Source of the DNA: Ulva prolifera
Taxonomy: Eukaryota > Chlorophyta > Ulvophyceae > Ulvales > Ulvaceae
Assembly (NCBI GenBank): GCA_023078555.1
Contig: CM041196.1
Coordinates: 8,257,985-8,321,984, forward strand
Direction of reading: 5' to 3'
Length of the DNA stretch: 64,000 nt
Below are positions 1-10,898 of the stretch, piece after piece. The first letter of the stretch is position 1, and every line of letters starts with the position of its first letter. The notes beneath the pieces are model-generated. The model did no database searches and was not told the DNA's origin. It saw nothing but the letters and a program-made list of their open reading frames with translations. A program made the translations under genes and the position numbers.

Positions 1-2125
1 TGCGTGCCGTGTGCAGGTACTTCATGCACGTGATGGACGTGCCGCAGCTCGCGGAGCGCCTCGGGTGCGTGCTCTTCATGCGCAACTTCGGCGCCAACAT
101 CGCCCAGATCCGCAGCCTCGTCGGCCTGATGGACGCCGCGGCGGCCGCGCTGCGCAGCAGCGCTGCCTTCAAGGCCCTCCTGCAGACCATCCTCGCCGTC
201 GGCAACCAGATGAACAGCGGCACCACGAAGGGCGCGGCACAGGTGCGTGCCCCCCGAATGCATGCCGCACACGGCCCGGCCCCGCACGCATGGCCCGGGG
301 TGCGGTGTGCACACAGGGAATGGGGTGTGCGGTGTTCCTGTTGTTTCTGGTGTGCCGTGCTGCCCGCCTCTCCTCCGACTGTGCCCTTGTGACAAAGTCG
401 GAGAGGCGGGTAGCGCTGTTTGTGAGGGTGACGGCGGTCTGCAGACAGGCAGGAGTGGCGTGCAGGGGTTCAAGCTGTCGCTGCTGCTCAAGCTGGAGAA
501 CATCAAGGCGACGGACCGCAAGACGTCGCTGCTGCAGTTCTGCATCCAGCAGGCCGCCGACCAGGTGGAGGGCATCCTGGAGCTGCCGGAGACGATGGCG
601 CCGGTGAAGCGCGCGGCGCGGCTGCAGGTCACCGCCGTGGACACCCTCCTCGCGGAGCTGCGCACGGGCATCTCCGAGGCGAAGCAGCAGGTCGTGGCCG
701 CGTGCGCGAGCGACGTCCACCAGCAGCAGGCCGGCGACGCCCAGGTGCGCTCGCGCCACCCCCTGAGAGCCGTCTTAACCTGGTACCCCGAGCTCATTGT
801 GTAAACACCCCGAACGCCGGGGTGATGTCTCGCCGCTTCCTGCGCTGAGAATTTTTTAGGCCATGCTGCAATCCTGAGGGAGCAGGACAGGCGGGAAGGC
901 GCAGCGCGGATGAGGCCACGGTAGCATTTCGGCGCATGACGCGGGCGCCGTGTGTGTGCAGGACGAGGGCGCAGAGTTCTTCCGCACGACGATGCGGGAG
1001 TTCCTGGAGGGCGCAGAGGCGACGGTGAACGAGGTGCAGGACGGCGTGGCCGCGACGATGGCGGCGCTGCGCGGCCTGTATGACTACTTCGGCGAGAAGT
1101 ACGACGGCGCCGACCCCGTCCGCATCCTCTCCCTCTTCTCCTCCTTCCTCGACCTCTACGCCAAGGCCGTCAAGGAGTTCCATGTGCGCTCCCCACCCTC
1201 CTCCCACTTGCTGTATCCCAATGCAGCCGAGGCGGATGGCTGGACCATCACACGATGCTGGGCTTTGAGTGGTGCTTTGAGTGGACCCACATGGTCCAGA
1301 AGCGCCACCGCGGAGTGACGCAGAGGCCGCGGGGCGCCGGAGTGTCATGCGTGGGTGGACGTCGTGCAGGAGCGCAAGACGCGGGAGGAGCGTGCCGCGA
1401 AGGCCAAGCCCGTGGCCAAGGGCTCCCCGGACAAGGCGGCCCGGGCGGAGGCGGACACGGTGACGCCGGAGCAGGCCGAGGCGCACGCGAAGGTCTCTGT
1501 GCCGACGACTGGCGTGCGGGACGGGCCGGCTACGCGGCAGGCCCGGCCGGCGGCGGCCACAGGGCCCCCGCGGCGGCCAGGCGTCCCACCACCGCCGCCC
1601 CCTCCGCCGCTGCCGGCGGCTCTCCGGCGGGCAGGGACTGCAGCCGCGCCCTCTGTGCCCAGCACTGCGGGGGCGGGGGGGCCCCAGGCGCCACCGCCTC
1701 CACCGCCGCTGCCACCGCGGCGGCCGGGTGCGCCGCCATGCTTTACCGCCGACCGGGATCGGTCACAGTCTCCACTCGCTTACTGTGAGCCGAAGCCGCC
1801 GCCCCCGCCGCCACCCCTGCCGCCGCCTCCCCCCGGCTGTCACCGCCCTCTCAGCGGCCGCTCCTCGGACGCGCAGCTGACGCCGCGGCTCACCACCATT
1901 ACACCGTCCCCGCCGCCGCCGCCCCTGCCGCCGCATGCCGCGGCGACGCCTGTGGGGCAACCGCCCGCAGCACACGCCCACGCTCCCCCCCCGCCGGGCC
2001 CGTCACACTCCCACCCCCCCATGTGTGAGCTGCCCAGCCCACATCGTACCCATAATCACCGCCCCCCGCCTGCACCTCCGCCTCCACCGCCTCCCCTCCC
2101 CCCGCGACTAAGCGTCGCGCGATGA
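1..2125 (+). CDS. Formin, FH2 domain and proline-rich tail (5' partial)
   Basis: Formins nucleate and elongate actin filaments through a dimeric FH2 domain. The gene enters from the left edge, so the N-terminus is missing. Phase-0 exons are about 3-242, 466-744, 962-1183 and 1343-2125. FH2 hallmarks span the first join: AVGNQMNSGTTKGAAQ followed by GFKLSLLLKLENIKATD, then LYDYFGE and a C-terminal helix ending in Lys/Arg-rich WVDVVQERKTREERAAKAK. After the FH2 the frame stays open for about 240 residues, with at least five proline runs of PPPPPPLP type, to a TGA at 2123-2125. Canonical formins carry this FH1-like sequence before the FH2, so the order is unusual. An unseen intron could shorten the tail. 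Donors are GTGCGT, GTGCGC and GTGCGC. The FH2 call is firm; the exact tail is less so. Confidence 0.85.
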
Positions 2126-2821
2126 CTGCGAGCAGGTGTTTATGTGTCCAGCGCAGGCAGGTGAGTGCGTCTAGCGCAGTGTATCGTGTGCTCCCAGCGG
2201 GCAGCTGTCCCTGGGCGGGGGTGACATGTCTGCAACCGTGACTCCACTGGCAGGGCACCCGCAGTCCCTCTTCCATTCACAGGCAAACAATAGCGCATGT
2301 TTGAAGCGCAGAGATAGCAACAGAGTAGAGCCGAGGGACAGTTTCCAGGATTTTCGGGGTGGGTGTGCTTTGTGATTCTCCGGAGGGCATCCAGTGGCAC
2401 ACCCTCCACCACCATGATTCCGCAAACCACGACAGCTGCAGACCGGCAATGAGCGCAGGTCTCTATGAACCTATGCATTCGCATTTGATGTGATTCTATC
2501 GTGTTGGTATTCGGGAATCATTTGTAACATACACTTCACACTGTCGTGCATCACTCAACTTGCTATGCTGGCTGTGCCAGGGCATGCACTGGCCCAGAGG
2601 CCACGCCACCTGGTGCCTCTCACGCACACGACGCAGCCCTTTCACTCAAACGTGCTGCTCGGTTGGGAGAGTTGATGTAGTGGCACTGCTCTACGTCTGG
2701 GGGCGGTGCTGCCGCGATCGGGCTGCGTATACTCTGCTGTTCCTGCGGTGCTACCTGCCTCTCCGACTTCGTCCTTGCAACATAGCACGCAGCCCTCTAT
2801 GGGCTCTTGCAGTGCTGCTGG
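2126..2821. other. Convergent intergenic region, formin/S26-like
   Basis: This stretch lies between the formin stop (+) and the S26-like stop (-) and should hold both 3' untranslated regions. A TGTAA motif occurs near 2524. I see no convincing coding exon, RNA gene or repeat. Confidence 0.5.
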
Positions 2822-4110
2822 TTACGGGGACTTCTTGGGCCTCGTGCTGTCTGCTGCCGGTGGCCCAGGCCCCGGGTGTGGTTCCCCCAGCGATGACTTG
2901 ACATTCTCGAGTGACTCAACCAGCTCGTCCGTAAATTCGGCCGCGATCACCGCTTCGTCATCTGCCTTCCACGCCTCGTTGTTCTCTATCGCTGCCTGGT
3001 CAGCTTCTGACGCAAAGGCGTAGATGCAGCGCCCGAGCACGTTGCTCACAGCGACTGCCCCGAAGGTCGCGGAGTCCTCTACCGTGACCTTGCTGTCCTC
3101 GTTCTCAGCTTGCACCCAAACCATACCTGCAAATGCACCTATTGTCTGCACTTCTGGCTGATACTTCGGATGGTGTGTTGGTGTTCTGACATGCAATGGC
3201 CTTTCGCCTCGTGTACGGCTCAGTGCAGATGGCTGCAGCTCACCACTTGGCTGCGCACAAGGGCTATGGCATGGTCGCTGAAGAATTCACATTGTTGTGG
3301 GTCCGCACCAGGAGCTATGACCTGCTCTGTACCATCTGCTGGATGCTCGATTGCATCGCCCCCCGAAGCTACAACCTGCATCGCACCACGAGAAGATGAT
3401 GGTGCGCCCAGGTCACATCCCCTTTGACAGCTCTAGGCAACACACGTCAGAGCATTCCGGGCCATGGAGTCGATTTTGGAGAGAGACGTACCCTTCGCAC
3501 AAGTATTGAGTCTGGCGTGATGCCGTTGGGATGCCTGAGGCACACTACATCCCCGTTTTGTACATTTCCCTGGTGCGGGTCCGGAAGTTCCCGAACTAGC
3601 AGAAACTCGTAGTTGCCTGCACTCTTGATGTTCTCAGCGAGGTCTACCGTGCGGGTGATTGGAGTCACCGCATTTCGTGACGCTGACAGGCCCAGTCGCC
3701 CTGCTGAATCTCTGCACGTCCACAGATGACACGAGCAGTGCAGGCGCAAAACACCGCACGAGGGTGCCTCTAGGTACTCAATATTATATATAATAGGCTG
3801 GACAGGATAGATACGGTAGTGCTCGGCGCGGGAGTGCCGTCTTTGCATTCATACCCGAGCTCATCCCTGTGCTCCTCCTGTTCAGTGTTGGAGCCATGGC
3901 GGGGCCTGTGAACCTGATAACTCTTGTCAAAGGACCGAAAAGCGCTCTTTTAGTGAACGCCCAGGACTTCTCCCCGTGCTCTTGTCCGAAGTTGTACGCC
4001 GAAGCAGCAGATGTATTCTTGTCCATGTACTTTCGCACATGAGCGGCATGTACATCCCATGCCTGGATCAGCTTCTGCCACATATACCGCACTGACCATG
4101 ATCGCGACAT
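2822..4110 (-). CDS. S26 signal-peptidase-like protein, catalytic dyad absent
   Basis: Four exons, 4110-3855, 3682-3492, 3375-3309 and 3126-2822, join in phase to 272 residues. The protein has the S26 (IMP/signal peptidase) layout: a first box GPAMAPTLN, a GDVV strand, the box ILVRRVVASGGD and a final box EDSATFGAVAVSNVLGR. In active enzymes the first box is GPSMxPTL with the serine nucleophile and the third carries the general-base Lys (KRV). Here they are Ala and Arg, so peptidase activity is unlikely. It most resembles the plant S26-like proteins of the At1g06200/At2g31140 type (from memory). The N-terminus (MSRSWSVRYMWQKLIQAWD) could direct it to mitochondria or anchor it. The last ~30 residues are Pro/Ser/Lys-rich. 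Donors are GTATGA, GTACGT and GTGCGG. It starts 561 bp from the divergent SDR gene. Confidence 0.8.
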
Positions 4111-4670
4111 TGCTGAACCCGTGAGAGCGTCCAGGACGCGATGAGTTTGCTGTCGCCTGCAGGCCTATGCAAGGCCAGCACTGTCCGCCTACGAGTATCT
4201 ATGATACTACCGCAGCTTACGATACGATAAGCTGAACTGTTGGTCTCGGTTCCCTGCGTGTGTGGAGAGCCTTGTCCACATAAGCTGATGAGGAAAGTTC
4301 TAATTTGAGAGAGACGGCTGCGCCATTGGCATCCGTGGGGATACTGCTAATGAGCGGTAAAGTTTGCGTTATGTCTCAAACGCAGTCCGCGTTGAATCAG
4401 GCTGCTGGTTACGTTCGCGCGTGGAGTGGCCACGACTGAAGCACGCGTTGGCCCGTCCAGCCACGATGCGAGCAGCTCCGTCAACTCCATGTCTGGCTAT
4501 ATGCCATGCACGCAGCCTGTCGCACATGTACTTTTGCCTAGTACATGTGGACGCGACTTGTTTACAGTGCGTATTATATCGCGTTCAAGCAGTTTGAAGC
4601 AGTACCAGCGGGGCGAACTCTGACTTGCACGAAGGCGCACACACACTGCTGTCAGACCAACACCTCCACA
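4111..4670. promoter_or_regulatory. Shared upstream region, S26-like/SDR
   Basis: This divergent gap of 560 bp between two start codons must hold both promoters and 5' leaders. It is AT-richer than the gene bodies. No TATA box or other element stands out. Confidence 0.4.
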
Positions 4671-6108
4671 ATGGCATGTAGAATAGCTTCAGGCCCCTGC
4701 CGTTCGGCGTGGTTTGCCGTCGCGCGATGGTCAGCTGGGCCCACCTCCTCCGTGCATGGCCACACATTCTGCGCAGCAGCGCCTGAGACTCCAGTCAAAT
4801 ACGCGCTGATTCAAGGATCTTCCCGAGGAATCGGACTACAGATTGTCACACAGCTCCTTGAGCGCCCCGAGTACCGGTGCGGTGCCCCTATGGTGACCGA
4901 CGCGCACCCCGTGTCCAGTCACCACACCATCCCGCCTCAACCACGAGGCCTCGCCCAGCCGGGCCTCGCCGCGCCCGGCCGTGCACCCCCGAGCACCACA
5001 CAGCACACGCCCGCCGAGTGCAGGGTGATCGCAACATGTCGGAACCCCGCGGGGGCGTCGGAGCTGCAGGCACTGCAGAGCCATCACGCGCCGGGCCGCC
5101 TCGCCATCCACCAGATGGACGTCACCAAGCCCGAGGAGATCCGGGAGTGCGCCGAGCAGGTGAAGGCCAGCACGCCGTACCTCAGCCTGCTCTTCAACGT
5201 CGCCGCCGTGCTCCACATCCCAGGTGTGTGTGCGCCGAATGAACCCCCCCTTCAGTCACCCAGGGCCGACAACCATGGCGGCTGACCTCCGCCGCGAGCG
5301 CCTGCAGGCAAGATGTCGCCCGAGACGGCGCTGTCGCGCATCACGGCGGAGAACATCAACACGAGCTTCCAGACCAACGCGATCGGGCCAATCCTCGTGT
5401 GCCAGGCGTTTGAGGGCCTGCTCGCCGCGGCCGCCGACAAGGGCGGCGCGACGGAGGACGCTCCCGCGGTCGTCGCCAACATGTCGGCGCGCGTCGCCTC
5501 CATCACCGACAACGAGATCGGCGGCTGGTACTCATACAGGTACGCACCCCGGCCTTCGCCACCGCGCCACCCGGCCTCGCGGACGCATGCGCATCAGGCC
5601 CAGGCCATTGCGGCCATGCACACAGAGAGGCTTGCACTCTCCTCCGAGCTCTCTTTCTCTCGTTAACGAATTCGGAGGGCTGAACCGCGTCGAAGCGGCT
5701 GCGGGCTCGGGAGGACGCACCCGCTGCTGTGCCGCGCCTGCCTGCGATTCCTGCCCGGGGCACAGCTGGATCGTGAGCTGCAGCTGCAGCGCAAAGACAT
5801 GTCTGCTTCCCAGCCAGTCCCCGGAACAGGTGGCGCGGGCCTGCAGGGCGTCCAAGACGGCGCTGAACCAGCTGACAAAGACGCTGTCGCTCGAGTTCAA
5901 GCGGCGGCGGCGGCGCGTCGCGTGCGTGCTGCTGCACCCCGGCACCTGCGACACCGACATCTCGGCGCCCTTCAAGAAGAACGTGCCCCCGGAGCAGCTG
6001 TTCTCCGCGGAGCGCGGCGCGCGGCAGCTCATCGGCCTCATCGACGGCGTCTCGATGCGTACCACGGGCTCTTACATCGCCTGGGACGGCCAGCCGATCC
6101 AGTGGTGA
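4671..6108 (+). CDS. Short-chain dehydrogenase/reductase, organelle-targeted
   Basis: Exons 4671-4876, 5024-5223, 5308-5539 and 5847-6108 join in phase to 299 residues. The nucleotide-binding motif GSSRGIG lies near residue 50. LFNVAAVLHIPGKMSPETAL follows the pattern of C-factor (CsgA)-like SDRs, and the catalytic YxxxK is YRASK, with the Tyr and Lys codons split across the intron at 5540. These features indicate NAD(P)(H)-dependent reduction of a carbonyl; the substrate cannot be read from sequence. The ATG at 4671 has a good context (cacaATGG) and gives a Cys/Arg/Ala-rich presequence of about 45 residues, suggesting plastid or mitochondrial import. An in-frame ATG at 4545 is possible but gives an unlikely leader. 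GC rises from near 52% around 4801 to near 68% around 5941. Confidence 0.88.
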
Positions 6109-7044
6109 GAGGCGGACCCCCCCCTGTACGAGGCCGGGCACGCCGCCTGGCCGCATCTGGCGGTGGGCTGGTCGTTAAAGGGCATCCGGGGCAATTGTGG
6201 TGACGGGCGGGGGAGGAGCTGTTTTCCCAGCTCGGTGCGAGGTTGCTGCCGCGAAGGCTGCAGGCCTGCTGGAGCTGGGAACAAGTCGAGGCGAGCGCTG
6301 GCGTGCTCGAGCTCTGAAGCAGGCCTCCAGAGTCTCTGGTGGGCAGCGGCTGGGGCCCGGGTATGCAGGAGAGGTGGTTCATCACTGCCTGTGGAGTGAA
6401 GGATGGGCTGATCAGTAGGCCCAGGCGGTGCATGCACTGTTCTTGCCGGTCGTTCCTTGAGGCTGTGCTGCTGCGAGGTGGTGAGGTGTCGTTTGACGCT
6501 GAGATGTGCTGCATACGTTGCGTGCGTTTCTCCAGTGCAGCTGCCCAGTCAAATCAGATGCCCAGTCGCCTACGCACCCCTCGACTTGGGCTGTGCTTGG
6601 ACCCAGTGCCGTGTTGCTTATGTAATTACGCAGCTGATACAGTTCGTCTTTGTCGCAAACCGGTCGAGCTGTGACTAGCGCCTCAACCTGCCACGTTCGC
6701 GGTAGCTTCTGGACGAGTGGGCACTGCCGCATGCGTGCGTGGTCCGAGCCCAGCCGAGGCCCACCGGCGTCTCTAGTGGCTGACGAACGAGTGAATTGGA
6801 CGCCTGCGTACGCGTGACGCTGCGGTGGTTGCTGACACTCTTGGCTTTGGAATGCGGCTGCCAGTACTGCAGGTGCTCATCCCATCGGTTCAAGTGGAAC
6901 CAGAAGCTTGTTTGATCACACGTGCTCTGGTCGCGTTCAAGCATCTCCTGCAGACTCTTACCCTCCAAAATCAATCGCTGCATCGTAGACACGAGCCTGC
7001 CGGCAGCCCTGAGTATGGTTCTCACCTCGCTCTTCCGGTCAGGC
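6109..7044. other. Intergenic region, SDR to ADPRM-like
   Basis: This tandem (+/+) gap of about 0.9 kb holds the SDR 3' UTR and the promoter of the next gene. A TGTAA occurs at about 6619, far from the SDR stop. No supported gene is visible. Part of the end may be 5' leader or extra N-terminal coding sequence of the next gene, which stays open back to 6922. Confidence 0.4.
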
Positions 7045-8558
7045 ATGTCCAAGCTAGCATCGTGCGCCGGTGGCACCACAGGGGCTATCGTCGATATGAA
7101 ACCCGAAACTGCCCCGCTGGTGACATTTGGAGTGTGCACGGATCTACAGTGGGCGGAAGTGGACGACTGCATCGTGCACGGCACCATAACGAGGTCTGTG
7201 TCTGCTCGATGTGATGGCTGGCACCAGTGCTTGCACAGGCAAGCGGGCATGTGCCAATTGTAGCTGTAGTAGTAACCTCTACACGCCCGTGGAGTTGCTG
7301 TCGATTGATGTGCAGCCGTGTGTTTCAGACGCTATCGACGGAGCTTGCAGCTGGCACAGGTCGCCGCTCAAGACTTTCAAAAACAGAGCGCACAGTTTGC
7401 AATACACCTGGGCGATATTGTCGACGGTGTGCAGCATTCTGTCGCGAACGAGCACGGCGGGGTGAAGAGCGCCGTATTGTACGCGCTCGAGCAGGCCCTG
7501 GCAGCGTTCGGTCGCTTCACTGCGGGCACCACTTACCATGTGCTTGGAAACCATTGCCTCTACTGCTACTCAAGGAGACACCTGCAGAAGCGCCTGGGCA
7601 TGAATGGCCCAGGCGACAGGTGCTATTACAGCTTTCTTCCTCACCCGAAGCTCAGGATGATAGTGCTAGACACGTACGACGTCGCAGTCATCGGCAACGC
7701 ATCCAGCAGCAAGGAGTACCAGGAGGCAAGCGCATTGCTAGCCGCGCATGAGGTGCGCTCTCACCCTGTGCGCCTGAATTCAGCCATGGTTGCCTCGTTC
7801 AGGTGCGAATACAGAGCACACCTCCGACTTGCAACTCTGGCTTGCAGTTTGATCGGCCAGCATACGAGGCTGATCCCGTCAGGCGGTGGGAGCACTCCAA
7901 CGGAGCTGTCGGCAAAGCTCAGCTAGAGTGGCTACGAGAGGAATTGGCCGAGTCGTCCGCGCGGGGGCAGAGGGCCGTCGTGTGCAGCCACTGCCCCGTC
8001 CACCCAGAGTCTACCGGCCTCCGCAGCAAATCGCTGCTATGGAACTACGAGGACGTACTAGGTGTCGTTGCAGAAGCCGACAACGTGCTGGCCTTCCTGT
8101 CCGGTGGGTGCCTGGCATATTTGTGTATCACTAGTAGAGGGTTGGTTCACCCCTTCGGCATGTGTGGTCCCGTCAACTTGGAATTGTCAATGACCAATAG
8201 GATACGGCTCAGTAAATTCAGAGTTGCTTAACCAGTCAGCTGACATTTTGACACCCCCCGCGCATTCCGAGCTTTTGCGGCCATGCAGCCGTAGCACATG
8301 TACTCCATTGCAAGCGCGGCACCCATTCGGGGCATGCGTGTAGGCCACATCCACCAACAAGGCCACCACGTCGACGGCCGCGGAGTGCACTTCATCACGA
8401 TGCCCGCCCTCCTCGAGGCGCCGCAGCACCACGACGCGAGCCACGGCCTCTTTCACGTGTACGAGGACGGCTTCGTGCTGGAGGGCCGCGGCGCCGTGAG
8501 CCGCATCGACGGCCGCGCCGCCGCCGCCGCCGCCGCCGCGCCCCGCGCCGAGCCATGA
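7045..8558 (+). CDS. ADPRM: Mn-dependent ADP-ribose/CDP-alcohol diphosphatase
   Basis: Exons 7045-7193, 7329-7752, 7848-8103 and 8344-8558 join in phase to 347 residues, close to the family's usual ~340. All metallophosphoesterase motifs are present in order: FGVCTDLQWAEVDD, HLGDIVDG, VLGNH, VVCSHCPVHP and GHIHQQG. LLWNYEDVL and TMPALLEAP are specific to the ADPRM branch, which hydrolyses ADP-ribose, CDP-choline and related diphosphates using two metal ions. The family usually has DIQY in the first motif and GHDH in the last, so DLQW and GHIH are local variants. The C-terminus ends in an Ala run. The start is uncertain: ATGs at 7015, 7045 and 7096 are all in frame. GC rises from ~57% in exon 1 to ~72% in exon 4. 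Confidence 0.88.
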
Positions 8559-10898
8559 AGCACCCGCCGCAGAAACCGTTCATCAGGGGTGATGCGGCAG
8601 AGCTCAGGGTCTGGGCGAGGTGCTGTGCTGTGGTGCAGCGTGCTGGGGATGCTGGCGTGCTGGGCTAGGGCGCGGCACATGCCCGGACGCTGTGTGGCTG
8701 GCACGCTCCAAGGCCAGCTCAGCATGCGCAGCAGAGGGCAGATGCCCGGTCAGTCATGCTGCGATCAAGTCGTCTTGAGACCGCACCCTCTTCCCCGCCC
8801 CCAAAGAATTTGTACACAGCTGCGCATGACGCTGTGGCCAGAGGCGGTCTCACCCCGCATGCTCCTGCCATGCACCTCCTGCACCACGATTGCTCAGCTG
8901 CCGCACGCCGCCTGGACCCTGGTGGCCACGCTGGCGGTGCCAGGCATGCCAGCCATGCCCACAGTGTGTGCCACGTGCTGCGCGACGTGCTGCAACCTGC
9001 AGCGGCAGCTGCGCAAGAGGGCTGTGGCGGGGCAGGCGCGGCCGGGAGGAGCACGCGCTGGGCATGCTGTGCGCTGCGGTGGCGAAGCCGCCGACGCCGG
9101 CCGCAGCGCCGGCCCTCGTACGCATGCAGAGCTTGCGGGACGAGCAGAGGGCCGCGCGCGTGCTGCCTGGCACTGTTGTCATGCTGCGCTGGCGGTGTGT
9201 GTGTAGAGCCCAGCAGCATAGGTCACTTCTTGACCCGGCGCAGCCTGCGGCCCCACAGGGCGAAGGCGGAAAGCCTCGCTCGGCTGCTGATGTAATCGTG
9301 GACCTTGCGAGGCGTACCTGCATAAAGAAATCCCAATTAGATAGCGTTGCTTCTCACGATGTGAGCATGCAGCAGCACAGGCTGCCCGGCGTCGGCGTGG
9401 CCATGCACCACTGCTACGCGGCGCCGCCGCGCGCTCGTGATTGTTGGCAGCAGGTGTCTGCATCTAAACCGGCTCAGTAAATCTAAAGTTACGCTACCCT
9501 TACAAAACTGTCAAGGCTGGGCTGCAGAGCTGATCCCTCCGGGCTGTGTGACTGAGACGGATCGCGAAGGTGTACCTCATTGACAAAGGTACCTCTGTCC
9601 GTAGATCATAAGAGACCGATTCCTTATCAACAGTCGCGTTATTCAATACATGGTCATAAGAAAACCCACAGCCAGGTGTGCCCTCTGGCCACCTCTGGCC
9701 ACCAGTATGTCCGGACTGCTACAGCATTCCATAACAGTGACTGGTCGTTCTTGGCTGCAACGTGGCTCACATGCACTGGTGATCCGTGGCTGCAGTGCGC
9801 AACACCGCGTGTGCTGCCAGCCTCATCGCTGCCGTGCCTTCACTGTTGCTTGAGCAGCGTGCCGCATGCATCTCGGCGCCCGGGCGGGCCATGCAGGCTG
9901 CAGCACCTCGTCCGCCGCGGCCTCCCGACGGCTCGTTTTCCCCGCCATCCGTGGCTGCAGCAGCCCGCACAATTTGCATGACAACCCCTGCGGTCTCGTC
10001 GCTTGCGGTGCACTCGTTCAGAAACGTCACAGACCAGGTGGCGTGAGGGGTTGCCAATTGACAGATGGTAGTGGCACCTGAGCTGTGTGACCTTTCTGAG
10101 TGACCGCAAGGCTGGATGTAAGGCTCCTTTACCCCTCCAGCTGGGCCCATGGACCCCTGCTGTGGCAATCCAGTGGTATAGCGGCCATACCTCTGGATTT
10201 CCACTGAAGTTGGGCGGAACCAGTGGCCGCAAGTGTCCGGCGGTCCTCCAGGGCGTCCACCGCAGCAACAGGCTGCCTGCCTCCTCTGGGAAGCCCGCAT
10301 GGGTAGTGCTACAGAACAGGGGTCCACAAGTGGCCTGAGCGCTGCACCAAAGAGGCATGCTGAGCCAACACTGCAAACGAGACACATATGCCTCTGGCTG
10401 TGTGATATCACAATATTCATGGAATGGAGCACCGGGTGTTGCAACACAGCGTGACCCTCGTGACATCCCGGTGTCAGGGCACGAGCATGTGCAGCAGAAT
10501 ATAGAGCAGTGGTGTGGAGGCAACTGTGGAGTGGCCCAGCAGAGCAGCTGCGGGGCAATGTGCCTGGCAGCACACGCATGGCAGCTGCTCTGGAGCTGCG
10601 CGCCTCGATTTCTCGTGGCCTAGTGTTTGAATGCCTCGGCGCGCCACCGGGGTGTTTGTTACACCCAGAGACTGCGTGTACAATGTACGTGGCCGGAACT
10701 GTGATGCAGTTAGCATTGTTTCTTGGTTCTGTGCCACGACGACGTTGAGCGGCGAGAGAGGGCGCAATCAGAGTACGCCAGCTCTGTGAGACGCAATTCG
10801 GCGTTCATCAACCCGCATAGGAGCGTAAAGCAGCAGTGCCTGCCTTTATCGAGGCAATTGGTGTGTTGATTGACTGAGTCTTGCAGGAAGCGGAAGCC
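8559..10898. other. Unresolved 2.3 kb between ADPRM-like and ArgJ
   Basis: No complete gene could be assembled. On the minus strand, 10716 begins an ATG reading frame with a mitochondrial-type presequence (MLTASQFRPRTLYTQSLGV), and a GC3-rich terminal exon candidate lies at 9317-9223 (separate entry). The frames at 9790-10040 are open on both strands. A minus-strand gene of several small exons is possible; otherwise this is intergenic. A TGTAA at 9293 lies 735 bp past the ADPRM stop. Confidence 0.3.
9223..9317 (-). CDS. Possible terminal exon of an unresolved gene
   Basis: After an acceptor (tttatgcag) the frame reads KVHDYISSRARLSAF then ALWGRRLRRVKK and stops at 9225-9223. About 26 of 30 codons end in G or C, as in real exons here, while the alternative frames do not. 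The family is not recognised. An upstream piece at about 9460-9370 ends with a phase-1 donor (gtgaga) that would fit, but its composition is less convincing. Confidence 0.3.

Noticed and set aside
4545..4670. Upstream ATG of the SDR gene
   Set aside because: It is in frame, but the leader it adds is unlike a targeting peptide, and the ATG at 4671 has the better context.
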